64,000 nucleotides of DNA from Streptomyces puniciscabiei. Lineage in GTDB: Bacteria > Actinomycetota > Actinomycetes > Streptomycetales > Streptomycetaceae. Positions 8,566 through 17,074 of the stretch are shown here, in pieces. The notes beneath the pieces were generated by a model. That model was not told the origin of the DNA and did not search any database. It saw only the letters and a program-made list of their open reading frames with translations. Position 1 is the stretch's first letter. The number at the start of each line of letters is the position of its first letter. Position numbers and translations under genes: made by a program. The stretch covers positions 4,382,001 through 4,446,000 of the forward strand of contig NZ_VFNX01000001.1 in the NCBI RefSeq assembly GCF_006715785.1, in the 5' to 3' direction.

Positions 8566-9294
8566 TCAGTCCTCGCCGAATCCGCCACCCTCGCCGAATC
8601 CGCCACCCCCGCCGAATCCGCCACCCTCGCCGAATGCGCCGCCCTCGCCAATCCCGTGGCGGCAGATGACGCGGAAGCTGGCGACGACTCCGTTCTTGAC
8701 CTTCACGCCGCCCTCCATCTCCTCGTTGTGCTCACCATTCTCGTTGTGCTCACCCTTCTCGTGGTGCTCGCCGTTCTCGTGGTGCTCGCCGTTCTCGTGG
8801 TGCTCTCGCTCCTCGCAGTTCCCGTTCTCGTGCTCGTGCTCGTCATCGTCCTTGAACCTCGGGCAGACGCCGTTGGCGGAGCTGAAGGGGCCGACGGTGG
8901 CGACGGGGGCGCCATTGTCGCAGACGGCCCCGCGGAAGACCTCGACCACGTTGCGGCTGTCGTTGCGGATGTTGAGGGTCTTGGCACCCAGGCCGCTGAC
9001 GACGGTGATGCAGCCGTCGGGGCGGCCGGAGAATTCGCGCTCGTTGAAGAAGACCCTGCCCTCGAAATGGCGGCGGGGCCCCCCTCCTTCTCTCCCTTCG
9101 TTGCCCTTGCCCTCGTTGCCCTTGCCCTCGTTGGTGTTGGGAGTGCTGGGACCGCCGGACGGTGCTGCCGTGACCGCCGGGGCGGCCTGGGGAACCGGCG
9201 CCGAGGCGGCCGAGGCGTAGGTGATACCAGTCGCGGTCATGGCCGCGGCGGCCGCGACGGCCGTGGCGATCTTGCGGGAACGGATCGTGAACAT
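8566..9294 (-). CDS. Secreted protein with His/Glu/Asn-rich and Gly-rich repeats
   Basis: A 242-residue protein with a signal peptide (residues 1-30; RSRKIATAVAAAAAMTAT, cleavage near ASAASA). A globular middle with conserved-looking cysteines follows (GCITVVSGLGAKTLNIRND, AVCDNGAPVATVGPF). Next comes an acidic, histidine-rich repeat of ENGEHH type (about residues 153-200), then a short core with a cysteine (FRVICRHG) and a glycine/phenylalanine-rich tail (GEGGGFGE). The ATG at 9292-9294 has GAGGAG ten bases upstream. Histidine-rich acidic tracts often bind metal ions, so extracellular metal binding is a reasonable guess. The family is not recognised. Confidence 0.75.
   Translation of the reverse strand: MFTIRSRKIATAVAAAAAMTATGITYASAASAPVPQAAPAVTAAPSGGPSTPNTNEGKGNEGKGNEGREGGGPRRHFEGRVFFNEREFSGRPDGCITVVSGLGAKTLNIRNDSRNVVEVFRGAVCDNGAPVATVGPFSSANGVCPRFKDDDEHEHENGNCEEREHHENGEHHENGEHHEKGEHNENGEHNEEMEGGVKVKNGVVASFRVICRHGIGEGGAFGEGGGFGGGGGFGEGGGFGED
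8571..8648. repeat. 18-bp tandem repeat coding the Gly/Phe-rich tail
   Basis: Four imperfect copies of an 18-bp unit (core CTCGCCGAATCCGCCAC) encode repeated GEGGGF-like residues at the C-terminus of the secreted protein. A second 18-bp repeat (about 8728-8805) encodes the ENGEHH units. Confidence 0.7.
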
Positions 9295-9973
9295 ATCGCT
9301 TGCTCTCCTCTGAGACTGGGACAGGAGCGCCCGCTGTGGCAGCCGGTGCGTGATTGAACGTACTAACACCCCTTATCGCTGTCATATCGAGCAAATCGGG
9401 ATCCCGGCTTTGTGGGGCTGAATCGGGTACGCGGAGACCCTCGAGGTCACTCAGGGACAGAGTTGGTGGGCCATCAAGTGCGCTGTAAACGCAAGCAGTT
9501 GGACAGCAATTAGTTCTTGCGGGTGATCTTCTAACGTCTAGTCACCCGCGATGCTGGTGGGGTGCCGGGAATTGTCGGCGAGTCGCTGCTTGACATACGG
9601 CCTGTCGCACGTTCAAAGGAAGCCACGTGAACGGGGGCTGTCCGACGAACGTAGCCGCACGCAGCAGGATTCACCCAGGCCGGACGGTGACCAATGCCAG
9701 CGGGTGCGGTCTACCCGCCGCGTCCAGAGAATCAAAGGGCGTGACGAGACCTGTCTTCTTGCCCTGGGTCTTGCCGGGGATCTTGGGGAGCTGGGTTTTT
9801 GCTGGTCGGGGGTGGTGGGCTCGTGCGCCTAGTGGTCGTCGTTGGTCGTCATTGGCCGCTGTTGAGCAGCCTCGGACGGCCCAGGGACGGCCCGGCGTGG
9901 CAGGTCCGGGACGTGCGCAATCCCCAGGTGGGTTGCCGCCGAGCCGGTCTACTTTCAGCTAGAAACCGGTCGG
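9295..9973. other. Intergenic region without a supported gene
   Basis: The left part holds the upstream region of the secreted-protein gene. The rest has only weak open frames with poor protein character. The TTGGTCGTCATTGGCC-like stretch near 9843 resembles sequence I recall near streptomycete element ends, but this is weak. Confidence 0.4.
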
Positions 9974-10300
9974 CTATCTCTCGTGCTCGGGAAGGATGAG
10001 ACCGGTCAGCTTGTACCGACCCGAGACCTCGTCCGCTTGCTGCTGGATACGGTTGCGCAGCTGTGCCAGGGCCTCATTGAACCGTCTGTCGGAGCCTGGT
10101 CCGAAGCGCTCCCCGCTGGGTCCGCCGGCCTCGATGAAGTCCGTGAAGCCCTCACGCATGGCACGAAGCCACATGCGCAGGTCGCCCCCTGGCTTCTCCA
10201 ACTGGCCAAGTTGCTCGGAGAGCTGCGCCCTGCACTCGGCGGCCGACGCAAGGCATGCCGCCGCCTCGATCTGCGGGCGTGCGCGGCCGATCGTCAGCAC
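9974..10300 (-). CDS. Hypothetical helical protein, possibly truncated
   Basis: From a GTG at 10298-10300 the frame gives 108 residues of helical protein (IEAAACLASAAECRAQLSEQ, WLRAMREGFTDFIEAGGP, FNEALAQLRNRIQQQADEV). It resembles a streptomycete hypothetical family with an AMR..F...GGP segment that is often found near GntR regulators in integrated elements. The frame continues further upstream, but those residues overlap the GntR relic and look non-coding. It may be a 5'-truncated remnant. Confidence 0.4.
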   Translation of the reverse strand: MLTIGRARPQIEAAACLASAAECRAQLSEQLGQLEKPGGDLRMWLRAMREGFTDFIEAGGPSGERFGPGSDRRFNEALAQLRNRIQQQADEVSGRYKLTGLILPEHER

Positions 10301-10359
10301 ACGCTTGTCGCAAGGAAATCCAAGACCTTCTGCGCGATACCGGGGCGGAGGTGAAGCTG

Positions 10360-10500
10360 CCCCGCGAGTCACCGTTCGCACCACTCGACCCAGGTAAACG
10401 GGCGGCCGACGGCTTTGCTGAAGGTGCCGACAGGCAGTCCTCTCGCCGCGTTCCTCTGCATCAGCCATGAGGGACAGTCGCCGCGCGGACTGGCGCACCG
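10360..10500 (+). pseudogene. GntR/UTRA regulator remnant, copy 2
   Basis: This stretch is clearly related at DNA level to 7771-7900 in the first GntR relic, sharing the segment that encodes LLKVPTGSPLA and SHEG. It contains a frameshift and stop and lacks the DNA-binding domain. It indicates a second decayed copy of the same type of element. Confidence 0.6.
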
Positions 10501-10951
10501 CCGACAGCTGTCCGGGAGACGGTATGTGCCCGCCCACCGACACCGGACGAAGCATCGGCCCCCAGGATCCGTTCTGACGGGGCAGTCTTTGCGATCGCAC
10601 GCGTCGCGACGGACTCCACCGGGTGAGTTGTCGAGGCCGCCCTTCCGGCCTTTCCAGGCGATCGCAGCGACGCTGTCCTCACCACCCACCAAGCGCGGTC
10701 ACCACCTGGCGGTGAGCGGTCCTCATCGCTTCTGAAGGGGGCGGCTGCGTTTGGCGGTTACGGCCTGCTCAGTGCGGCCGGAGACCGTGGGCTTCGGCCG
10801 TTGTCGGTCGGCGTCGGGTGACCTGGGACCGCTCAGGACGCCGCCACTGGCGCGCCAGGGAGGTGCCACCTGCCGCAGGCGGCAACGACGCCCAGTGCGA
10901 GCGGGGCCCCTGGTGATCGCCGGCGCATGCGGGGCGGCCCCTCCCGACACG
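10501..10951. other. Intergenic stretch, no gene seen
   Basis: The 451 bases between the GntR relic and the hydrolase terminator show no protein-like frame with a ribosome site on either strand. Confidence 0.4.
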
Positions 10952-10988
10952 CCGAAGGGCGGATCCGCGAACGGGACCCGCCCTTCGG
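10952..10988 (-). terminator. Hairpin terminator of the secreted hydrolase gene
   Basis: A perfect 11-bp inverted repeat (10952-10962 with 10978-10988, 15-base loop) sits 32 bases after the hydrolase stop. Confidence 0.7.
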
Positions 10989-11019
10989 ACGACCGGTCAG
11001 CTGTACGGTCGACAGCCGG

Positions 11020-12369
11020 TCAGCGGACGAACGAGATCTCTGGATAGCTCTTGGACGGTCCGTCCAGCAGGGTGCTGTGCTTGCCGCGCAGCTCCTGGTC
11101 GAAGAAAGCGGCGAGGTAGGCGGACTGGACCTTGACCGCTCGGTCGGGATCGATCGTGCCGAACTGCTGCTGCAGCTGGGCCTGGGAGAGCCCGAGCAGG
11201 CCCGCCTCCTGCGGCACCATCCACTCGTTGTCGCTGAACGACAGGTGCGCCGCGCCGTGGAGCTGGATGTCGACCCGATACCCCTTCAGATGCGACCACA
11301 GCGTGCGCCACGACCCGTCGTTGTTGCGGTTGTGGGTGCCGGAGCTGAAGAGCATGAAGGGGCGGTCCAGGTCCTTGCTCGGCGCCGTCCCGAAGAACTG
11401 GCCGTCCAGGTCGGCGCCGGCGGCGATGCGGTGGTCGAGCTGCATGGACGTGTCGACCGCGGCGCCGCCCAGCGACCAGCCGAACATCCCGATGCGGGAC
11501 ATGTCCACGGCCGTCGACAGCCCGGTGGGGAGCGTGGGGTGGCCGGGGTCCGGGTTGCCGCCCTTGCTGATCGTGCCGAGCTGGTTGATGACGAACCGGA
11601 TGTCGGCCGCGCGTACCTTGAGCGTGTCGGAGGAGTGGGCGCCCGCCGGCATCGTGTTGACCTCGAGCCGGTTGCCGGGGAACTGCACCTCGTTGGCGTC
11701 GTGGGTGTGGTCGACGGTGACGACGAGGTAGCCGCGGCTGGCGAGATCCTGGGCGAGCGCGGTGCCCATCGCGCGGTCCGAGTGCAGCCCGGTCGAGTAC
11801 AGCAGGACGGGCAGCTTGCCGAGCTTGGTGTTCACCGGGGCGAGGACATGGCCCGCGGTCCTCGGCAGGGTCACCTGCTGCGGCGACAGTCCTCGTGTGG
11901 CGAGGAAGTGGGCGCCGGAGATCGACGGCATCCACGGCGCCTGGTAGTGCCCGGACGTGGCGGTGGCCGGATACCAGAGCGACACCATCACCTCGCGAGG
12001 CGTGTTGCCGGGGACGTACGGATCCGTACGGGACTTGTCGATGAGGTGCAGGCCGACCATGCCCACGCTGTACGGCCCGGTCGGCGCGGGCATGTTGAGC
12101 TGCAGACCGGATGTGTCCGTGCGGCCGGACGCGAGGGCATCGCGGTGGACGGCCTTGTGGTCCAGCGGCGCCTCGTCGTTCTCGGGCGCCCAGGGCGTCT
12201 TCGGGTCGGTCTGGTCGGGCGAGAACCCGGTGGCCGCAGGCTTGTCGGACGTCTTCCCGGCGGCCATCGCCGGTGTCATCCCGGCACCGAGCGCCACGGC
12301 CAGCGCACCCGCCGTACCGACCGCTCTGGCGAGCCCTCTGCGACGGTGGCGCGGGCGGCGGTGTTTCAT
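11020..12369 (-). CDS. Secreted alpha/beta hydrolase (PAF-acetylhydrolase/lipase-like)
   Basis: A 449-residue exported protein. Residues 1-36 form a long basic signal peptide (HRRRGLARAVGTAGALAVAL, cleavage near AMA). The RRRG run makes Tat export possible but not certain. The catalytic region has the nucleophile elbow GWSLGG and a likely catalytic His near HGAAHLSFSD. The segments LLYSTGLHSDR and YLVVTVDHTHDANEVQFPG match the platelet-activating-factor acetylhydrolase-like lipase family. It would hydrolyse ester bonds outside the cell. The ATG at 12367-12369 has AAGGGGG upstream. The gene is monocistronic with its own terminator. Confidence 0.85.
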   Translation of the reverse strand: MKHRRPRHRRRGLARAVGTAGALAVALGAGMTPAMAAGKTSDKPAATGFSPDQTDPKTPWAPENDEAPLDHKAVHRDALASGRTDTSGLQLNMPAPTGPYSVGMVGLHLIDKSRTDPYVPGNTPREVMVSLWYPATATSGHYQAPWMPSISGAHFLATRGLSPQQVTLPRTAGHVLAPVNTKLGKLPVLLYSTGLHSDRAMGTALAQDLASRGYLVVTVDHTHDANEVQFPGNRLEVNTMPAGAHSSDTLKVRAADIRFVINQLGTISKGGNPDPGHPTLPTGLSTAVDMSRIGMFGWSLGGAAVDTSMQLDHRIAAGADLDGQFFGTAPSKDLDRPFMLFSSGTHNRNNDGSWRTLWSHLKGYRVDIQLHGAAHLSFSDNEWMVPQEAGLLGLSQAQLQQQFGTIDPDRAVKVQSAYLAAFFDQELRGKHSTLLDGPSKSYPEISFVR

Positions 12370-12634
12370 GGAACCCCCTTGTTGGTTCAGCGATCGCAGA
12401 ACAGGCGATCGAAATGCCGCACACCGTACCGCTGCAGCGGCCGATGTGCTGCGCGGAGATCCATGCCGCCGGCAGCGCCTCCCAGCCGTTTTGCGAATGC
12501 GACTTCCCAAGCGCCCCAGCGGACAGTGGTGCACTGACACATACGCGTCCCGTCGAGTCTCTGCTCAGCGAGGAGCGGTTGCCCTCGCAGTGCCATAGAG
12601 CGCCCTCGACAGCCGACACCAGGACCACGAACGC

Positions 12635-13108
12635 CGTGGACAAGCGGGCCGTGCCCAATGCCGAGCAGCCGGCGGCAATCCTGGACTGGATACGGCGCCG
12701 TGCCGCGCGGTGGCAAGCGGCTCCACGCCTCCTTCGCCACGCGGTACTGCTGCGGCCCCCGCCCGGAGGAAACCGTAGCCATGCGCGTGGAGGACGCGGC
12801 CCCGCCCGAGCCCGACGCCGACGTCCAGTGGTGCGATGTGCTGATCCGCACGGCGACTCCAGCCAGGTGGTCTGCTGTTCCACGGCGATTCGGATGGCAT
12901 CCTTGCCGGCTCCGTCATCCGTCGGGCGTGGCGCGGTGCACGTAACGAGTCGCCCACCGGGCGGCGGACGGGCAGCTGCCGTACCTCGGACGGCGACTGG
13001 AAGCTGCGGGAGACCTCCCTGAGGCGGAGGTGCCGGGCGTTGGCTGATCTTCCTCGGGTCGAGAACTTCGACACGTATTCGACACGGCCACCCGCGAAAA
13101 CCCGGTGA
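12635..13108 (+). pseudogene. Tyrosine-type integrase remnant, copy 2, next to tRNA-Arg
   Basis: Pieces of an integrase in several frames: DKRAVPNAEQ then AILDWIR, RGGKRLHASFATRYCCGPRP, PEETVAMRVEDAAPPEPDAD, ILAGSVIRRAWRGAR, and the end FDTYSTRPPAKTR with a stop at 13106-13108. The middle of the catalytic domain, with HxxR and the tyrosine, is missing. It reads towards the tRNA gene 120 bases away, the usual order int then att in pSAM2-like elements. The PEE(T/A)V(A/M)RVED segment is shared with copy 1. Confidence 0.65.
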
Positions 13109-13118
13109 CAGCCGGACA

Positions 13119-13160
13119 GCCCCGGAGTCTGCCCTTGATCATCAAGAGGGCGTCCGGGGC
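13119..13160 (+). terminator. Hairpin after the integrase remnant
   Basis: GCCCCGGA (13119-13126) pairs with TCCGGGGC (13153-13160), with an inner CCCTTGATCATCAAGAGGG hairpin. Its position after the integrase stop suggests the old terminator of that gene. Confidence 0.5.
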
Positions 13161-13198
13161 TTCGTCGTGATCAGTGACACCCACCCTGACCAGCAAAA

Positions 13199-13220
13199 AG
13201 CCCTCCCAGACGGGAGGGCT
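13199..13220 (-). terminator. Rho-independent terminator of tRNA-Arg
   Basis: A perfect 9-bp stem (13199-13207 with 13212-13220) with a 4-base loop is followed on the minus strand by a TTTTT run. It lies immediately 3' of the tRNA. Confidence 0.8.
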
Positions 13221-13228
13221 GACACGTG

Positions 13229-13301
13229 CGCCCCCGGCAGGACTCGAACCTGCGGCCAAGCGCTTAGAAGGCACGTGCTCTATCCACTGAGCTACGGGGG
13301 C
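13229..13301 (-). tRNA. tRNA-Arg (anticodon UCU)
   Basis: The minus strand folds into a 73-base cloverleaf: acceptor GCCCCCG with CGGGGGC, D-arm GCTC/GAGC, anticodon loop CTTCTAA (anticodon UCU, reading AGA), T-arm GCAGG TTCGAGT CCTGC, discriminator G, and no encoded CCA. The anticodon stem CGTGC/GCGCT has one C-U mismatch at the top pair and one G-U pair. The 3' half of such tRNA genes is a common integration site, and an integrase remnant lies just downstream. Confidence 0.9.
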
Positions 13302-13510
13302 TGACCTGCGCAAACGCAGTCTTCCGGGCGCTCGTCCCAGGTACCTGTGGGACCTATGTGGGATCAGCAGATCCCTGGGATCCGTGGGACGCTGGCGCGC
13401 CCACGTGGCCCGGAGGTAGCTTCTCACACCATCTTCACAGGCCCGAAGCCTCTCGCGGAAACATTCCGGTACCGCCCGACGTTCCCGATCTTCGAACCGA
13501 GGAGGGGAAG

Positions 13511-14401
13511 GTGTCGGGCCTGAAGCTGTTCCACACGATAAACGGCGGCGTGGCCGAGGTCACGCCGCGTCTTGCTGAGGTCGAGGCGGATGTCCAGGAC
13601 CTCATCGAGGCGCACATGGAGACGATGCTAGGGGTGCGGTTCCTGGCGAGCGAGTACGTCATCGACTGTGTTGACGGCGGGCGGATCGACTCGCTGGGCC
13701 TGGACGAGAACAACGCGCCCGTGGTCGTGGAGTACAAGCGTTCGACTGACGCGGGCGTGATCAACCAGGGCCTGTACTACATGTCGTGGCTCATGGCCCA
13801 CAAGGACGCCTTCCGGAACCTGGTCCGCGACCGGCTCGGGGCCCCGGCCGCGTCCCAGATCCTGTGGAGCGCACCCCGGCTGATCTGCATCGCCGGCGAC
13901 TTCACCCGCTACGACGCCCACGCCGTGCGCGAGCACCGGCGCAGCATCGACCTGGTCCGCTACCGCTTCTTCGGCAACGACCACATCGGGCTTGAGACCG
14001 TGGCCTCCGTCACCGGGCACTCGGCCACGACCAAGCGGGTCCGCCGGCGGGCGGCCGGGCTGCCGCCGGCCCGCTCGCAGGGCGGTGCCCTGGCGGAGCT
14101 TGCCGAGGCGGCCGACGAGGTGCTGCTCGGTCTCGGGGACGGCATCACCCGGGTCCAGCGCAAGCAGTACGCGGCGTACCAGCGGCTGCGGAACTTCGCG
14201 TGTGTCTGCCCGCCGCAGCAGACCAAGCTCCTCGTCTACCTCAAGGCCGACCCGAAGAAGGTCGACCTCATCCCCGGCTTCACCCGGGATGTGACGGGGC
14301 TTGGTCACCACGGCACGGGCGACCTGGAGGTGCAGCTGCGTACGGAGCGGGACCTGGAGCGCGCCCAGGAGCTGTTCCGCCTCAGCTACGCCGCAGCGTA
14401 G
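13511..14401 (+). CDS. DUF5655-like protein with PD-(D/E)xK nuclease core
   Basis: A 296-residue protein starting at GTG 13511, with GAGGAGGGG a few bases upstream. The N-terminal half contains D60 (GGRIDSLGLD) followed by E74 and K76 (VVVEYKRS), the D...ExK pattern of restriction-type nucleases such as NucS and the DUF91/DUF5655 group. The C-terminal half (FACVCPPQQTKLLVYLKADP) matches the DUF5655 region. It is intact and lies beyond the tRNA, next to the defence-like cluster. A DNA-repair or DNA-cleavage role is inferred from the fold. Confidence 0.75.
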   Translation: MSGLKLFHTINGGVAEVTPRLAEVEADVQDLIEAHMETMLGVRFLASEYVIDCVDGGRIDSLGLDENNAPVVVEYKRSTDAGVINQGLYYMSWLMAHKDAFRNLVRDRLGAPAASQILWSAPRLICIAGDFTRYDAHAVREHRRSIDLVRYRFFGNDHIGLETVASVTGHSATTKRVRRRAAGLPPARSQGGALAELAEAADEVLLGLGDGITRVQRKQYAAYQRLRNFACVCPPQQTKLLVYLKADPKKVDLIPGFTRDVTGLGHHGTGDLEVQLRTERDLERAQELFRLSYAAA

Positions 14402-14505
14402 ATGGCGTGCCGGATTTGCAGGGCGCGGGTGAGGGTGTGCAGTTGTGGTCTGGGGCCGTACGGATGCCTTTCGACGTGCCGGTCAGGTAATGGCGGTGGA
14501 CTAAC

Positions 14506-14565
14506 AATCATCCGGAGGATCGAGCGTTTGGCCAACCGCCGAGCTGCGGCTATATTCCGGCCGCG
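14506..14565. promoter_or_regulatory. Conserved regulatory block, copy A
   Basis: On the plus strand TTGGCC (14528-14533) is followed after exactly 17 bases by TATATT (14551-14556), a good -35/-10 pair. The spacer holds GCCGAGCTGCGGC, a palindrome-like motif. In the opposite direction the self-complementary TTGGCCAA gives a second -35 with GATGAT 17 bases on. The same block recurs at 34680-34742 and 55395-55456. Here no complete gene lies directly downstream in either direction, so this copy may be a remnant. Confidence 0.6.
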
Positions 14566-14725
14566 TCTCCTGGGCAGTACCGCCGCGGTGGTCACGCCCC
14601 AGAGGCTGCGTTGCGCCCCTTTGCGGGTCAAGACTGGCCGGCCTATAGGCGGGGCCCGCCTTGCCCGCCTGGCTCTGGACGCCTTGGTGGTGGCGAGCAC
14701 CGGGGTCGCGTGCAGTTCGGATGGT

Positions 14726-14920
14726 TCAGCGGCGGTGGTAGGGAAGGTCGTCCTGGCGCAGGGCGAGGTACGTCTCCGGGGTGGCGGCTTCGAGGAGCCC
14801 GCTGTCCGGGTCGAGGGTGAGCGGGGGCTCCTGGCCGCTGGGCAGGAGGTCGCTCCACTGGCGTGCGTCGCCTTGTTCGTAGGCGTGGCGTAGGAGCGGC
14901 TCCTCGCGCCTTGAGTTGAG
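14726..14920 (-). pseudogene. C-terminal gene fragment
   Basis: The minus frame ending at 14726 reads as convincing protein (EPLLRHAYEQGDARQWSDLL, PLTLDPDSGLLEAATPETY, LALRQDDLPYHRR) but has no start codon and no upstream continuation past about 14920. I do not recognise the family. Together with regulatory copy A it looks like debris of element DNA. Confidence 0.4.
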
Positions 14921-14955
14921 TCGCCTCGCGTCAACCCGGCCTTCGGCCGGGGGCC

Positions 14956-15816
14956 TCACAGGATGGGCAGAGCGGCGGCGTCGCGCACTGTGATGTGGAG
15001 GGCGTGCAGCGGCTGGGTCCGGGTGGGGCGGACCACCTCCAAAGACTGCGCTCCGTCGCGGAGGCGGTAGGTAAGCTGGTTGAAGTCGTACCAGCCGAGG
15101 TTGATCCACAGTGCTCCTGCGCCGTAGTCGCGTCGGGTCGGGTCGAGGGCTCGGCCTTGGACCCAGACGGATTTCGCGGCGATGCTTGCTTCTTCGACGT
15201 AGTGCACGGCGGCGGCAGCGGCCCTGCGCAGCGGGCTGTCCGTCTTCCAGCGCCTGGCCAGGGCGGTTGCCGCGGCCGGGCTGGAGGGATCGCCGTCCGG
15301 CAGTTCGATGCGGTGGATCTCGATCGCGCCGGCGTCGAGCAGGTCGATGAGCCGGGCGCGTACGGGCAGGGGAATCCATCGGTCGAGCCCGTCGAACTGC
15401 TCGATCATCGCGTCGCGCGGTGCCCGGCCGGCGTTGGGGTCGGCCTTGATGGCGTGCAGCCGGTCCAGGGCGGCGGCGGGTGTGTCACCGCGCTTCCACA
15501 ACAGTTGCGGCTCGCTGCCCGGCGGGAGTTGGTCGTTCTGGTTGAACTGGAACTGGATTCCTCGCCTATTGCCCTTGAGTGCGCGCTTCATGTCCGCCAT
15601 GGGGTCACGCCCGTACATCAGGGCGCTGACGACGTCTTCGGCGAAGTCGGTGTCGGTGCGGTGCACCACGGACACGTCCAGGTCGCCTGGCTCCAGCGCA
15701 CCCCGGGCATAGGAGCCGAAGACGTAGACCTCGTCCACGAGATCCAGAGGGCGCCGACCCTGTTCCAGGTTGCCGAGCATCTCCTGGAGCAGCTCGGTGG
15801 CGCGCTGACGTTTCAC
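14956..15816 (-). CDS. Nucleotidyltransferase-fold protein
   Basis: A 286-residue protein from a GTG at 15814-15816 with AAGGAG seven bases upstream. It has the nucleotidyltransferase signature GSYARG (34-39) followed by the metal-binding D45-L-D47. It would transfer a nucleotide to a protein, RNA or small molecule. The C-terminal 180 residues (SLEVVRPTRTQPLHALHITV) are unrecognised. It lies on the same strand as, and 404 bases downstream of, the HNH/ATPase defence-like pair. Standalone or toxin-antitoxin-type NTases are frequent in such islands, but functional linkage is not shown. Confidence 0.75.
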   Translation of the reverse strand: MKRQRATELLQEMLGNLEQGRRPLDLVDEVYVFGSYARGALEPGDLDVSVVHRTDTDFAEDVVSALMYGRDPMADMKRALKGNRRGIQFQFNQNDQLPPGSEPQLLWKRGDTPAAALDRLHAIKADPNAGRAPRDAMIEQFDGLDRWIPLPVRARLIDLLDAGAIEIHRIELPDGDPSSPAAATALARRWKTDSPLRRAAAAAVHYVEEASIAAKSVWVQGRALDPTRRDYGAGALWINLGWYDFNQLTYRLRDGAQSLEVVRPTRTQPLHALHITVRDAAALPIL

Positions 15817-15949
15817 CTGAACTCCTTGCTGTTCTTCGGCCCCGCCCTGGAACTGTAGGGGCTGGCGTGCTCCGGGTAACAGCTCCCATAGGCGAGCACG
15901 AGAAGCGGCAGCCTGCCCGGAGGGGGTCAGACGGGCGGCCGTCCCCGCA

Positions 15950-16153
15950 CCGGGTCGACGGGCAGGTGCCTTTCGGCGAGGGCCTTGGTCACGGTCTTGT
16001 GCCGTCGCCTTCGGCATGGACGTGGCTCCGGCGCGGGTGGAGGCGCTGTGGTTGAAGGCGAAACGCCTGGTCGCACGGGGCTGGCTGGCCGAGCCGGCAG
16101 CGGGCCGGTTCACGCCTGCCCGCGGTGTGGCCTCGCCAGGCGGTGGGTCATAA
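15950..16153 (+). pseudogene. Small frameshifted remnant
   Basis: The plus strand reads MDVAPARVEALWLKAKRLVA, then GWLAEPAAGRFTPARGVA and a stop at about 16151-16153. This resembles a small regulatory or transposase-associated protein tail I recall from Streptomyces. Upstream, matching residues (GEGLGHGLVPS) sit in another frame, so it is broken. It fills the gap between the HNH and nucleotidyltransferase genes. Confidence 0.35.
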
Positions 16154-16219
16154 GCCCGATCATCGACCAGTCGGAGTAACGCTCAGCTCCGGTTCGCTGC
16201 TGCGCTACGGCGGGATGGC

Positions 16220-17074
16220 CTAGAGGTGCGGTGGTGCGGCTTCCTTCCAGCCACCGTTGATGTACCAGGTTTCGGCGGCCAGTGCTCGGTACAGGGCGCT
16301 CTCCCAGCTGTTCGGGTTCGTCTTCGTCCAGCCCTCGGCGCTTCTGGCGAGGTGATCCGCGATGCCGTTGCGGGGTCGGCCGGTGAACATGTGGAAGAGG
16401 GTGGAGAGGTGGTTTGCGACCTGTAGGCGGTAGCGTCCGTCGAGGTCCAACACGCGCAGGTGGGTTTCGAGCCGGGCGACGAGCGTCGGGTCCCAGTCGA
16501 CAGGTGCGCTGACGTAGAACCGTGCTGTCATCGGCTTCGAGCCGGTCTTCTTGACGAGGCGGGCGGCCAGCCAAGGAACATGGAAGAGATCGTCGTAGTA
16601 GGGGTGGAGGGTCTGGTCTTCCGCGGTGGCAGGCGAGTGCTCGCCCTTGCCGGTGTTGCAGTCCCGGCAGGCGGGCACGAGATTGACCGGTACGACCGCT
16701 AGCAGCGGGTACTTGGCCTGGGGCAGCTGGTGGTCGATGGTCGATACCTTGCCGATCCCGCACAGTGGGCAGAGTTCTTTGGCGGCGTCCTTGATGGCGT
16801 CGTAGATGTCGCGGCCGGGAACATCCTCCTTGGCCATGCGGTCCTTGTAGACCTTGCGCAGCGCCTTGCGGTCCGCTTGGTCGGCGGGTTGGGCGGCCAG
16901 GTCTTTGAGGCTGTGCAGTGCCTGGTTCTTCGCCGCCGCCTCGTACTGGTCGCCGGCGCAGACGACCGGCTCTTCGAAGGTCTCCAAGCGCTTCTTGGCT
17001 GTCGGCCGGGCGTTGCTGATGCAGGTGAGGTACGTGGCGCGGGTGTCGAAGGCCGGCGGGTCCAGGTGGCGCAT
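16220..17074 (-). CDS. HNH endonuclease, PtuB-like
   Basis: A 284-residue protein with a four-cysteine zinc-ribbon HNH core: C102-x2-C105, then D114-H115, N131 in PVNLVPACRDCN, and C136-x2-C139-N140. This is the metal-dependent DNA-cutting core of the HNH superfamily. Its ATG overlaps the stop of the upstream AAA ATPase (TGATG), implying translation coupling and probably a complex. An AAA ATPase followed by an HNH nuclease is the layout of the Septu antiphage system (PtuA then PtuB) and of related retron Ec78-type effectors. No reverse transcriptase is visible nearby. The Septu assignment rests on layout and motifs only. Confidence 0.8.
   Translation of the reverse strand: MRHLDPPAFDTRATYLTCISNARPTAKKRLETFEEPVVCAGDQYEAAAKNQALHSLKDLAAQPADQADRKALRKVYKDRMAKEDVPGRDIYDAIKDAAKELCPLCGIGKVSTIDHQLPQAKYPLLAVVPVNLVPACRDCNTGKGEHSPATAEDQTLHPYYDDLFHVPWLAARLVKKTGSKPMTARFYVSAPVDWDPTLVARLETHLRVLDLDGRYRLQVANHLSTLFHMFTGRPRNGIADHLARSAEGWTKTNPNSWESALYRALAAETWYINGGWKEAAPPHL

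Noticed and set aside
9551..9962. Two overlapping plus-strand frames of about 93 and 111 codons
   Set aside because: Composition is Arg/Trp/Gly-rich without conserved pattern or ribosome site; no family recognised.
10927..12537. 536-codon open frame on the plus strand
   Set aside because: It is antisense to the secreted hydrolase, whose signal peptide and GWSLGG motif identify the true strand.
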